Source of the DNA: JAFMPW01 sp041743085
GTDB lineage: Bacteria; Bacteroidota; Bacteroidia; Flavobacteriales; Flavobacteriaceae
Direction: 5' to 3'
NCBI GenBank assembly: GCA_041743085.1
Contig: JBGTNL010000093.1
Coordinates: forward strand, 1 to 64,000
Length of the DNA: 64,000 nt
In this document: piece by piece, positions 26,035-34,517 of the stretch
Position numbering within the stretch: position 1 is the first letter of the stretch
Layout: each line of letters begins with the position of its first letter
Translations under genes and position numbers: made by a program
Notes under the pieces: model-generated
The model's input: only the letters and a program-made list of their open reading frames with translations
Databases searched by the model: none
What the model was told of the DNA's origin: nothing

Positions 26035-28659
26035 ATGAAACGGTTCATATCTCTTGGACCACTTATTACACTCTTACTCCTTTTTTTTACCGTATTCACT
26101 TTCGCCCAGGAACTGCCTTCATATGCCAACGGTAAAAAGTACATCCTTGGAGGTTTGGAAGTTACCGGATTGCAAAGCTATAATGAACAAACCGTTAAAA
26201 CGTATACCGGCTTAAGGGTGGGGCAGCCCATAACCGTACCCGGGGATGAGATAAGCGAAGTGTTGAAAAAGCTTTGGGGGCTGGAGTTGTTCAGTGATAT
26301 TTCTTTCTTTATTACTAAAATCGAGGGTGATGAGATCTTTCTTGAACTGAATATAAAAGAGCGTCCTACACTTTCAACAGTAACTATCTACGGGGTTAAG
26401 AAAAGGAAGGTAGATGATATTATTAAGGATACGGACCTGAAGAAAGGTAAAAAGATTACTGAAAGCCTTATAGCCAACACCAAAAATTACCTTCAGAATA
26501 AATATAAGAAGCAGGGACATTTGAATGCAAAGGTAACCATAGCCACCGCGCAGGACACGTCTGAAACCAGTGCGCAGAGTATGGTAATTAATGTAAAAAA
26601 AGGTGATAAAGTAAAGGTACAGGATATTATTTTCGAAGGCAATGAAAAATTGTCCGGCAAAAAATTACGTAAGGCGCTGAAGAACACCAAAGAAAAAAGA
26701 CTTGGCCGCTTTTGGAAAAAATCGAAATTCATCAGGGATGATTATGACGAGGATCTGTCTTCTTTGATAGACAAATATGCAGAGAACGGATATAGGGATG
26801 CCAGAGTGCTATCGGACACTATTTTGGTGGTTGATGAAAACAATATCGACATTAAAATAAAAGTAGAGGAAGGTAATAAATACTATTTTGGTGATATCGA
26901 TTTTGTAGGCAATTCCGTCTATACCGATAATGCATTGAGTCAGATATTAGGTATTAAAAAGGGAGCTACCTACAATGGGGTTTTACTGAGAAAACGCATT
27001 GCAGACGATTCCAAACCCGATGCTGAGGACCTTACCAATCTTTACCAAAATAACGGTTATCTCTTTTCTCAGATCAATCCCGTAGAGGTTTCTGCAGAGA
27101 ATGATACCATAAACTTTGAAATACGGATCCTTGAGGGCAAGGAGACCTTTCTCAACCATGTTACCGTTACCGGGAACGACAAGACCAATGACCACGTTAT
27201 TTTCAGAGAGCTTCGTACCCGCCCTGGGCAGCGGTACAGCAAGGATAATATCATACGTAGTGTACGTGAGTTGGGGCAACTTGGATTTTTCGATGCGGAA
27301 CAGATAAGGCCGGATATTCAGAATCCGAATCCGAATGAGGGCACGGTAGATCTTGCATATAGCCTTGTGGAGTCAGGTTCCAGTCAGATAGAGCTCCAGG
27401 GAGGTTATGGTGGCGGGGGTTTTATTGGGACGCTGGGTTTGTCCTTTAGCAATTTCTCTATTCAGAATCTCTTTAAAGGTGAAGCCTATAAACCGGTCCC
27501 TATGGGGGACGGCCAAACATTTGCCCTTCGGCTGCAGGCCAGCAGGACCTTCAGAGTGTATAGCCTAAACTTTTCCGAACCCTGGTTGGGAGGCAAAAAA
27601 CCGGTACGTTTCAGTTTATCCCTTTCACGGACCCAACAGTTTTTGGCTTCCTTTAGCAATAGCGGAAGAATTGAGGTAGATAAGGACCAGCAATTTTCCA
27701 TAACCGGGATATCTCTGGGATTGGCCAAAAGAGTACAATGGCCAGATGATTATTTTACGGTTTCCCATTCCCTTAGTTATCAATTATATAACTTTAAAAA
27801 TTACAGGACGGGCCTTTTTAATTTCGGGAACGGGAAGTCCAATTCCCTGGCCTATACGTTTGGTATTTCCCGAAGTTCTGCGGGCCCCGGGCGCATTTAC
27901 CCAATACAAGGGTCTATTTTCGAAGTAACCGCGAAGTTCACCCCTCCGTATTCCTTGTTTAGCAATAAGGATTTTGCCGCCCTGAAGGAACGCAGCGAGG
28001 AATTAAGTGAATTACAAAGAGAAAGGGGCCGGGCAGGGGAGACCTTGACCATAGCAGAAAGAGATGAGCTGGAAAGTGTGGATCAGGAACGCTTTAACTG
28101 GCTGGAATATTACAAAATAAAATTCCAGGGGGATTGGTACACCCGTTTGGTTGAAAAACTGGTACTGCGAACAAATATCGAATTCGGATTTTTAGGCAAC
28201 TATAATAGTGATGTGGGCAAGGTACCCTTCGAAAGGTTCTTTCTTGGAGGTGACGGACTTGGAAGAAATTTTACGCTCGATGGGCGTGAAACCATTCAGC
28301 TCAGGGGCTACGAGAACAATTCCCTGACACCCGTTGATCCGCTTACCGGACAACAGGAGGGGGGTATTGTATATAACAAATATTCCATGGAGCTGCGGTA
28401 TCCATTAACTTTAAAGCCTTCAGCCTCTATTTACGGACTGGTATTTGCCGAGGCAGGTAACTCCTTCAACAATTTTCAGGAGTTTAATCCGTTTCAAATA
28501 AAACGATCGGCCGGAGTGGGACTGCGTATTTTTATGCCAGCCTTTGGTCTTTTGGGGATAGACTTTGGTTATGGGTTCGATGAAGATCTCAGACCGCAAT
28601 CCGTCGGCAGTGGACCCAGCGGATGGCAAACGCACTTCATTATTGGGCAACAGTTCTAA
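26035..28659 (+). CDS. bamA: Outer membrane protein assembly factor BamA
   Basis: 874 residues. A signal peptide (about 1-24, ending near FTFAQ) is followed by five POTRA repeats to about residue 440, then the 16-strand barrel. The barrel contains the VRF/lid-loop-like region LRGYENNSLTP and ends in a long strand with FIIGQQF. It inserts beta-barrel proteins into the outer membrane. The start at 26035 gives a clean signal peptide; an in-frame ATG at 26002 lies inside uppS. A charged insert rich in Glu/Arg around residues 650-680 (ELSELQRERGRAGE) is larger than in proteobacterial BamA. The periplasmic OmpH chaperone genes follow. Confidence 0.96.
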   Translation: MKRFISLGPLITLLLLFFTVFTFAQELPSYANGKKYILGGLEVTGLQSYNEQTVKTYTGLRVGQPITVPGDEISEVLKKLWGLELFSDISFFITKIEGDEIFLELNIKERPTLSTVTIYGVKKRKVDDIIKDTDLKKGKKITESLIANTKNYLQNKYKKQGHLNAKVTIATAQDTSETSAQSMVINVKKGDKVKVQDIIFEGNEKLSGKKLRKALKNTKEKRLGRFWKKSKFIRDDYDEDLSSLIDKYAENGYRDARVLSDTILVVDENNIDIKIKVEEGNKYYFGDIDFVGNSVYTDNALSQILGIKKGATYNGVLLRKRIADDSKPDAEDLTNLYQNNGYLFSQINPVEVSAENDTINFEIRILEGKETFLNHVTVTGNDKTNDHVIFRELRTRPGQRYSKDNIIRSVRELGQLGFFDAEQIRPDIQNPNPNEGTVDLAYSLVESGSSQIELQGGYGGGGFIGTLGLSFSNFSIQNLFKGEAYKPVPMGDGQTFALRLQASRTFRVYSLNFSEPWLGGKKPVRFSLSLSRTQQFLASFSNSGRIEVDKDQQFSITGISLGLAKRVQWPDDYFTVSHSLSYQLYNFKNYRTGLFNFGNGKSNSLAYTFGISRSSAGPGRIYPIQGSIFEVTAKFTPPYSLFSNKDFAALKERSEELSELQRERGRAGETLTIAERDELESVDQERFNWLEYYKIKFQGDWYTRLVEKLVLRTNIEFGFLGNYNSDVGKVPFERFFLGGDGLGRNFTLDGRETIQLRGYENNSLTPVDPLTGQQEGGIVYNKYSMELRYPLTLKPSASIYGLVFAEAGNSFNNFQEFNPFQIKRSAGVGLRIFMPAFGLLGIDFGYGFDEDLRPQSVGSGPSGWQTHFIIGQQF

Positions 28660-28718
28660 TTAAAGTTAAATCTCCGGAAGCAACTGTTAAGGCAATCTAC
28701 TCATTTTAAAAGTTTTAG

Positions 28719-28726
28719 TAATTTTG
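28719..28726 (+). promoter_or_regulatory. Promoter -7 element of first ompH
   Basis: TAATTTTG matches the -7 consensus 34 nt before the ATG. No clear TTG is seen upstream, so read-through from bamA is also possible. Confidence 0.45.
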
Positions 28727-28760
28727 GCACGATATTTTCTATGTTAAAAACGAATTTGAA

Positions 28761-29597
28761 ATGAAGACAAAAGTTCTTGTAGTATTGGCGAGCGTATTTT
28801 TATCTGCCCTTGCATTTTCGCAGCGTGGGGTAAGAATAGGGTACGTTGACATGGAGTATATTCTTGAAAATGTAGAGGAATACAGAGATGCCAGCGAACA
28901 ATTGGAAAACAAGGTGCAAAGATGGAAGGTGGAGATAGAACAGAAATCGAGTGTAGTGGAACAAATGAAGAAAGACCTCATGGCCGAAAAAGTACTTTTA
29001 ACAGACGAGCTGATCGCGGAAAGAGAGGAGGAGATTCAGATTTTGGAAAAAGAAATGCTCGACTATCAGCAAGATAGATTTGGACCACAGGGCGATTTGG
29101 TATTGCAGAAAAGGTTATTAATACAACCCATCCAAGACCAGGTGTTCAACGAAGTACAGCAGATAGGAGCCAATAAAAAGTATGATTTTATTTTCGATAA
29201 ATCGGCGGATGTCGTAATGTTGTACTCCGAAAAAAGACACGATATCAGCGAGTTGGTTCTGAGAGGAATTGCCAGAACCCGAAAGGTGAGCAAGTCCAAT
29301 AAAAAGGAGAAAGAACAGAGCAGATTGGAAGAATTTGAAGGTGAAGAAGATGAAGCCCGGGAAGAAGAAATAAGCGAAGCGCTTAAAGAACGTCAGGACA
29401 GGGCGAAAGAGGCCGAAGAAACAAGATTGAAAACAGCGGAAGAACGGAGGGCCGAGCAGTTAAAAATAAGGGAAGAACGCAAAAAGGCCTATGAGGCAAG
29501 AAGACAAAAATTATTGGAAGAAAGGGAGGTCAAAAGACAGGCAAAGGAAGATGCCAGAAAAAAAGATACGGAACAGGAGAAAGACACTATTAACTAA
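28761..29597 (+). CDS. OmpH/Skp-family periplasmic chaperone with long charged tail
   Basis: 278 residues: signal peptide (about 1-20, ALAFSQR), an OmpH/Skp core with two long helices to about residue 175, then about 100 residues of Glu/Lys/Arg-rich sequence that should form a continuing coiled coil or single alpha-helix. Skp holds unfolded outer-membrane proteins on their way to BamA. The tail is absent from its neighbour and from E. coli Skp (about 160 residues). Between bamA and a second ompH. Confidence 0.9.
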   Translation: MKTKVLVVLASVFLSALAFSQRGVRIGYVDMEYILENVEEYRDASEQLENKVQRWKVEIEQKSSVVEQMKKDLMAEKVLLTDELIAEREEEIQILEKEMLDYQQDRFGPQGDLVLQKRLLIQPIQDQVFNEVQQIGANKKYDFIFDKSADVVMLYSEKRHDISELVLRGIARTRKVSKSNKKEKEQSRLEEFEGEEDEAREEEISEALKERQDRAKEAEETRLKTAEERRAEQLKIREERKKAYEARRQKLLEEREVKRQAKEDARKKDTEQEKDTIN

Positions 29598-29742
29598 ATA
29601 TTAATCTAAATAATAATACTCAAATAGTAAATTCGGAAATCGTGAAACCTACATGATCACAAGCGTCATTAATATTTAGCGGAATGCGAATTTTGATCAT
29701 CAAAGGTTACATAAAAAATTAAAAACAATTAAATTTTAACTC

Positions 29743-30252
29743 ATGAAACAAATTAAAAAAGTAGCAGTTGCCATCGTTTTATTTATTGCGGCTACAAGTT
29801 TTGTAAACGCACAAAGCAAAATCGCACATATTAACGTTACAGAGCTACTGGCCGAAATGCCCGAGATGAAGGCGGCTCAGGCTGAACTAAAGAAACTACA
29901 GGAAACATACAAGGCCGATATTGAAAGTTCAATGACAGAGCTTAAGAATAAATACACGCTGTATTCCAGCGAAGCTACGGCCAAATCTGAAGAAGAAAAT
30001 CAAAAGAGAGCCCAGGAATTGCAGGGGTTTGAAAAAAATATTGGTGAGGCTCAACAAGCAGCGCAACAGGAATTGGCCAAAAAACAGGCCGAATTGTTTG
30101 AACCCATCTCCAAAAAGGCATTGGGGGCAATAGAAAAAGTAGCTGCGGCACAGGGCTATGATTATGTCATAGACGCTACACAGGGTGGTGGACTTATCGT
30201 AGCAAAAGGGCCGGACCTTCTTGTGGAGGTAAAAAAGGAATTAGGATTTTAA
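29743..30252 (+). CDS. OmpH/Skp-family periplasmic chaperone
   Basis: 169 residues, the standard length. Signal peptide MKQIKKVAVAIVLFIAATSF..NAQ, then the IAHINVTELLAEMPEMKAAQ beginning of the mature core, an alanine/glutamine-rich coiled-coil tentacle and a C-terminal strand (YDYVIDATQGGGLIV). The second of two ompH copies after bamA, as in other Bacteroidota. A strong terminator follows. Confidence 0.94.
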   Translation: MKQIKKVAVAIVLFIAATSFVNAQSKIAHINVTELLAEMPEMKAAQAELKKLQETYKADIESSMTELKNKYTLYSSEATAKSEEENQKRAQELQGFEKNIGEAQQAAQQELAKKQAELFEPISKKALGAIEKVAAAQGYDYVIDATQGGGLIVAKGPDLLVEVKKELGF

Positions 30253-30277
30253 TTATATCACACGATACTATTTATTA

Positions 30278-30315
30278 AACCGTCCCGACTATAAATGGCA
30301 GGACGGTTTTTTTTT
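30278..30315 (+). terminator. Rho-independent terminator after ompH
   Basis: AACCGTCC with GGACGGTT (8 bp) around a 15-nt loop, followed by at least eight T. It ends the bamA-ompH block, so murI downstream likely has its own promoter. Confidence 0.9.
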
Positions 30316-30348
30316 ACCACTACAGCTTACAATCTCTAAGTATATTGT

Positions 30349-31137
30349 ATGTACAGCAGGCCAATTGGTATTTTCGATTCAGGGGTGGGTGGCACATCTA
30401 TCTGGAAGGAGATTAACAGGCTTCTTCCCAGTGAAGACACCATCTACCTGGCCGATAGCAAAAATGCACCTTATGGAGAAAAATCCGAGGAAGAGATTCT
30501 ATATTTGAGTATAAAGAATACGGAACTCCTGCTGGGGAAAGAGTCTAAAGTTATTGTTGTTGCCTGTAACACGGCAACGACAAGTGCCATTACCCATTTA
30601 AGAAAGCGCTATGCCATACCTTTTATTGGAATAGAACCGGCAATTAAACCGGCAGCTTTAAAATCAAAATCCAAAACCGTGGGCGTATTGGCCACCAAGG
30701 GAACATTAGCCAGTGAGTTATTTCACAGTACCTCTAAAAACCACGGGAATGGTATCAATGTAATTGAGCAAGAGGGGGCAGGTTTGGTAGATTTGATAGA
30801 AAAGGGAAAGATTAACAGTAAGGAAACCAGGCAATTGCTTCTCAGGTATCTGGAGCCGATGTTAGCCGCTAAAATGGATTATCTGGTATTGGGTTGCACG
30901 CACTATCCTTATTTAATACCTCTTATTAGGGACATTATTCCCAAGCACGTCACCATTATTGATTCCGGGGAGGCGGTAGCACGGCAGACCAGCTCCGTAT
31001 TGGAGAAATATGGGCTCCTGAGCAGATCGAAAGCGCATGGGACACATCAGTTTTTCAGTAATGAGGATCCTTCCGTTTTGAGGGATTTTCTAAAAGACAC
31101 TAGGGCTTGCTTTAGCATTTCAAAATTAAATTTTTAA
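30349..31137 (+). CDS. murI: Glutamate racemase
   Basis: Makes D-glutamate for peptidoglycan. 262 residues with FDSGVGG near the N-terminus and the two catalytic cysteines Cys73 (VACNTATTSA) and Cys183 (LGCTHYPY). A hairpin TTGTCCC-C-GGGACAA at 31174-31188 lies between it and the convergent folA. Confidence 0.97.
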   Translation: MYSRPIGIFDSGVGGTSIWKEINRLLPSEDTIYLADSKNAPYGEKSEEEILYLSIKNTELLLGKESKVIVVACNTATTSAITHLRKRYAIPFIGIEPAIKPAALKSKSKTVGVLATKGTLASELFHSTSKNHGNGINVIEQEGAGLVDLIEKGKINSKETRQLLLRYLEPMLAAKMDYLVLGCTHYPYLIPLIRDIIPKHVTIIDSGEAVARQTSSVLEKYGLLSRSKAHGTHQFFSNEDPSVLRDFLKDTRACFSISKLNF

Positions 31138-31173
31138 CGTAGCGTAAGTTGGGACCTTCTAAGGGACACAAGG

Positions 31174-31188
31174 TTGTCCCCGGGACAA
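31174..31188. terminator. Hairpin between convergent murI and folA
   Basis: A perfect 7-bp palindrome, TTGTCCC-C-GGGACAA, without a long T tract. It may terminate both converging transcripts. Confidence 0.35.
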
Positions 31189-31199
31189 ACCTCAGTATT

Positions 31200-31733
31200 T
31201 TAACACTGTGAAAGCTCCCCGGTAACTTCCAGATGGGATTTTTTTCTATTGTAAGTCAAATAGGTAAAATCATACGCGTGTCTGTTATCTTTCGGATGGT
31301 ATTCCTCCTTTAAAAGCTGCCAGTCGGTCATTTCTATTTCAGGAAAAAAAACATCGGCGTCAAAAGTGCTGTGAACGCGGGTTATCTCAAGAATATGGGC
31401 TTGCTTCATTCCCAAATTGTAAATCTCCCCACCGCCAATGATATAGGATAGGGAATCTGTTGTAGTTAGTGATAATGCTTCTTCCAATGAAGGGACGACG
31501 ATACAATCTTCATGTGGGGCACTGTAATCTTCGTCGCGGGTAATTATGATATGAGTCCTATTGGGTAATGGTTCTCGAAAACTTTCATAGGTTTTTCTTC
31601 CCATGATTATTTTATGCCCGGTGGTAAGTTGTTTAAAACGCCGAAAATCATCTGGTAAGTGCCATAGCAGATCGTTATCCTTACCAAGGGCATTGTTCTC
31701 TCCAATGGCCGCAATCATGCAAATAGTCCCCAC
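31200..31733 (-). CDS. folA: Dihydrofolate reductase
   Basis: Reduces dihydrofolate to tetrahydrofolate. 177 residues with NNALGKDNDLLWHLPDDFRRFK carried over the folate site (split here as NALGKDNDLLW and LPDDFRRFK), the NADPH motif IIMGRKTYES and IIGGGEIY. The GTG at 31733 is chosen because the first beta strand (TICMIAA) needs it; the ATG five codons later would cut that strand, and a TAG lies a few codons upstream. The C-terminus extends by roughly 15 residues (KSHLEVTGELSQC) beyond many homologues. thyA, its metabolic partner, is 6 kb away. Confidence 0.95.
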   Translation of the reverse strand: MGTICMIAAIGENNALGKDNDLLWHLPDDFRRFKQLTTGHKIIMGRKTYESFREPLPNRTHIIITRDEDYSAPHEDCIVVPSLEEALSLTTTDSLSYIIGGGEIYNLGMKQAHILEITRVHSTFDADVFFPEIEMTDWQLLKEEYHPKDNRHAYDFTYLTYNRKKSHLEVTGELSQC

Positions 31734-32002
31734 AGGTCTTTTTTTCTAATGAACATTGTTTTGAAAACCTAGAAGTGATTTAAATTTTTTGAATTGAAGC
31801 GAAAATTGATGGTTTTGTGGCCAGGTGAAGGCTTTTTTGAGCTGCATAGCAGGGCTACGGAGCAAGAAAAAGACAAAATACGGGCGTAAAACGGCAATTT
31901 TTTAGCCAATTTGTAAAAGTTTAAATCACTTCATACCCAAAGATATGCCATTCAAAATAATTAGTTGAAGTAGGCCCCGGCAGATAGCGTGATCTCAGAA
32001 GG
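31734..32002. other. Intergenic region with second copy of the 17-bp repeat core
   Basis: No gene. It holds GCATAGCAGGGCTACGG at 31844-31860, identical to the inverted copy at 20833-20849. The rest is A/T-rich and should include the folA promoter. Confidence 0.5.
31844..31860 (+). repeat. Dispersed repeat core, copy 2
   Basis: 17-bp GCATAGCAGGGCTACGG, in opposite orientation to copy 1 at 20833-20849. Confidence 0.6.
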
Positions 32003-32392
32003 TTATTCTTCAATCTTCTTATTGATACCGGAAAGTGGAAAATCTGTTTCTATTTCCTTTTGGATCGCGGCAATCCTTTCTTTTTGCTTTTGTACCAATC
32101 TTTCCCGCTGCATGCGCTCCCAGTCCTTTCCCATGAATTTTTGGGTAACGAAAACGTTAAAAAAATGAATCACAAATAGGAATGCCCACAGAGTTATTGC
32201 CCATATGAACCAGTTATATTCTTCCCCGTATTTCAGGATTTTGTTGACCAGGATCAAAAAAACGCTGCCAATGAGAAAGATCACAAAGTGCGTAAACAGG
32301 TTTTTTTTCTGTTTAATACGCTCTTGGGCATACTCCAGCAGATCATGTTGTTCCAGATCTATTTTCCTTTCGGTTTTATTTTTGGAGAACAT
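32003..32392 (-). CDS. 2TM-domain protein
   Basis: 129 residues with two hydrophobic segments (FTHFVIFLIGSVFLILVNK and FIWAITLWAFLFVIHFFNV) flanked by charged helices, the architecture of the 2TM family (PF13239) common in Bacteroidota, sometimes attached to LytTR-type regulators. No catalytic motif is visible; function unknown. Divergent from the aminotransferase gene with a 41-bp spacer. Confidence 0.82.
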   Translation of the reverse strand: MFSKNKTERKIDLEQHDLLEYAQERIKQKKNLFTHFVIFLIGSVFLILVNKILKYGEEYNWFIWAITLWAFLFVIHFFNVFVTQKFMGKDWERMQRERLVQKQKERIAAIQKEIETDFPLSGINKKIEE

Positions 32393-32433
32393 GCTAATAG
32401 GTATCTTTAATCACAAAGATAAAGGAATTCCAA

Positions 32434-33519
32434 ATGAAAGAGTTCAGAAAACAGTTCCCCGTTCTTACCCATTCTATTTATGCCAACACCGCAACCTCTG
32501 GATTGATGAGCCGGGGGTTGCAGGAATGGCGTCAGGAACACGACCTGGATTTTTTGACAGGTGGCAGCACCATGAAGATGGAAAGTTCAGGACTCATTCC
32601 TCAAACCAGGCAAACCATAGGCAATTTCTTTGGGTGTTCCGAAGAGCGCGTTGCCCTGGTACAGAATTTTACCTTGGGAATAAACATTCTTTTGGAAGGA
32701 CTGGATAAGACAAGTAAGGTGCTTTTATTGGAAAATGACTATCCATCCTTAAACTGGCCCTTTGAAAAAAGAGGATTTCCAATAACCTATGTTCCCATAG
32801 ATGTGGATCTGGAACAACACATATGGGAAAAAGTAGAAACTGAAAATCCGGAGGTGCTGGCTCTCAGTTTGGTGCAATGGCTTAACGGTATAAAGGTGGA
32901 TATGGATTTTCTTAAAAAATTGAAGGATTCTTTTCCCGGGCTTTTGATCATTGCCGATGGCACTCAGTTCTGCGGCGCATTCGATATTGATTTTGAAGAA
33001 TCCGCAATAGACGTATTGGGGGCCAGCGGGTATAAGTGGTTGTTGGCCGGATATGGAAACGGATTCATGCTTTTTGATGAAAAGATACAACGAAGGCTTA
33101 AACTAAATACTATTGGATTTAATTCAGCGGGTATTAATACAGAAGCTAAAGATACTTTCCGCTTTGCGAAACACTTCGAACCCGGGCATTTGGATACCCT
33201 GAATTTCGGAAGTCTTAATTGTTCCATTAAATTGCTTGCTAATATAGGGATCCAAAATATAGAAGCCCATAATAAAACATTGAAGGATAAGGCGCAAAGG
33301 GAACTAACAGCACTTGGATTACTGAATGACGCTATTGTGCGGAGAAAAGAACACAGCACTATATTTAACATAAATGGGAACGAAGAGGTTTATCGCCATT
33401 TAGAGGCCAATAAGGTAATATGTTCACAACGCGGTGGAGGAATTCGGTTGAGTTTTCACTATTATAATTCTGAAAATGATATAGATACCATTGTGGCGAG
33501 TTTAAAATCTGGGATGTAG
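32434..33519 (+). CDS. Class V aminotransferase-fold PLP enzyme
   Basis: 361 residues of the fold-type I class V family (cysteine desulfurase, kynureninase and EgtE relatives). The PLP lysine is Lys201 in GASGYKWLLAGYGNG, the PLP-binding aspartate is in IIADGTQFCGA, and the substrate loop has TATSGLMSRG. No conserved cysteine loop of SufS/IscS is evident, so sulfur transfer is not indicated. It lies about 1-3 kb from egtD and egtB; EgtE, the lyase of ergothioneine synthesis, belongs to this fold, so an EgtE-like role is possible but unproven. Confidence 0.85.
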   Translation: MKEFRKQFPVLTHSIYANTATSGLMSRGLQEWRQEHDLDFLTGGSTMKMESSGLIPQTRQTIGNFFGCSEERVALVQNFTLGINILLEGLDKTSKVLLLENDYPSLNWPFEKRGFPITYVPIDVDLEQHIWEKVETENPEVLALSLVQWLNGIKVDMDFLKKLKDSFPGLLIIADGTQFCGAFDIDFEESAIDVLGASGYKWLLAGYGNGFMLFDEKIQRRLKLNTIGFNSAGINTEAKDTFRFAKHFEPGHLDTLNFGSLNCSIKLLANIGIQNIEAHNKTLKDKAQRELTALGLLNDAIVRRKEHSTIFNINGNEEVYRHLEANKVICSQRGGGIRLSFHYYNSENDIDTIVASLKSGM

Positions 33520-33612
33520 ATTTTTCTTGCTATAAAAATGGTCTTATTATTTTGAGATAATCTTTTAATTACCGACATATAATTATCAAAATCATAATTC
33601 TTAGTTAACTTG

Positions 33613-33643
33613 TTGTCTAATAGATGTTTTATGCTAATTTTGC
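33613..33643 (+). promoter_or_regulatory. Promoter of the CBM48-type gene
   Basis: TTG (33613-33615) and TAATTTTGC (33635-33643) with a 19-bp spacer, a near-ideal Bacteroidota promoter. Confidence 0.78.
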
Positions 33644-33670
33644 AGGTTCAAATTTTAAAATTAAGTAATC

Positions 33671-33970
33671 ATGGCAGTAACAAAGCAATATTTAAAAAGT
33701 AAGCCGGTATGCAAGGTAACTTTTACCGTACCCGCAGAAGAGGCAAAAAAAGTGGCCGTTGTAGGCGATTTCAATAACTGGAAGGCAAACAAATTAAGCG
33801 CACTTAAAAAATTAAAAAATGGGACTTTCAAAGGAACTTTGGAGCTTCCCAAGGAAAGTACTTATGAATTTAAGTACATCATTGACGGAAATTACGTAAA
33901 CGAGGCACAGGCCGATCGTTACCAGTGGAACGAGTTCGCAGGCGCGGAAAATGCTGTATTAGAACTTTAA
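33671..33970 (+). CDS. Isoamylase early-set (CBM48-like) domain protein
   Basis: 99 residues consisting of a single glycogen-binding early-set domain: VCKVTFTVPAEEAKKVAVVGDFNNW, then KKLKNGTFKGTLELP and YEFKYIIDG (the last two are the usual carbohydrate/AMPK-beta type strands). No enzyme is attached. Stand-alone versions are frequent in Flavobacteriia; function is unknown, with polysaccharide binding the natural guess. It has a strong promoter and its own terminator, so it is likely abundant. Confidence 0.85.
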   Translation: MAVTKQYLKSKPVCKVTFTVPAEEAKKVAVVGDFNNWKANKLSALKKLKNGTFKGTLELPKESTYEFKYIIDGNYVNEAQADRYQWNEFAGAENAVLEL

Positions 33971-33988
33971 TCAACCAAAAAGATGTAC

Positions 33989-34025
33989 AGGGCCGGAGTT
34001 GTTCTAAAGGTTCCGGCCTTTTTAT
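33989..34025 (+). terminator. Rho-independent terminator
   Basis: GGCCGGA (33991-33997) pairs with TCCGGCC (34012-34018), followed by TTTTTATTT. The opposite-strand DUF427 gene ends just beyond. Confidence 0.85.
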
Positions 34026-34033
34026 TTGTAAGA

Positions 34034-34315
34034 TCAATTCTCTATCGCTACACCATTCCAGAATGCGACCCTCCCTTTGATATCTTTGGCAGGTTCACTG
34101 GCTTCTGGATAAAACCATGCGGCATCTTTATTGGTCTCTCCATCGACCTCTATATCATAATAGGAGGCTATTCCTTTCCAGGGACAGGTGGTATGAGTAG
34201 TACTGGTTTTAAAATATTCGGCCTTTAAACTGGCGGCAGGAAAGTAATGATTACCTTCTACAACAATCGTGTCTTCGCTTTCCGCAAGTATAGTATTGTT
34301 CCAGATTGCTTTCAT
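34034..34315 (-). CDS. DUF427 family protein
   Basis: 93 residues of the DUF427 family: MKAIWNNTILAES start, the central TTCPWKGIASYYDIEV with conserved Cys and Trp, and AAWFYPEAS..AKDIKGRVAFW at the end. The fold is known to be a small beta tent; the function is not established. A 202-bp spacer without features separates it from egtD on the same strand. Confidence 0.88.
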   Translation of the reverse strand: MKAIWNNTILAESEDTIVVEGNHYFPAASLKAEYFKTSTTHTTCPWKGIASYYDIEVDGETNKDAAWFYPEASEPAKDIKGRVAFWNGVAIEN

Positions 34316-34517
34316 TTTTAGTTTATGATTTTCAGGTTTCTATGGTTTCATGTTTTTGAAAACGGCAACTCGTGTATTTTTAAAATTGAAAATAAGAAAT
34401 ATAGCAGCCTGTCCTTTTCACTTGAATTAATATTTATCTTGGTTAACCTCTATCAGTCTAATAATTGTAACTGAATCAAATTTAAAAAGTGTTGGGGCTA
34501 ACCTCCTATATAATGAC

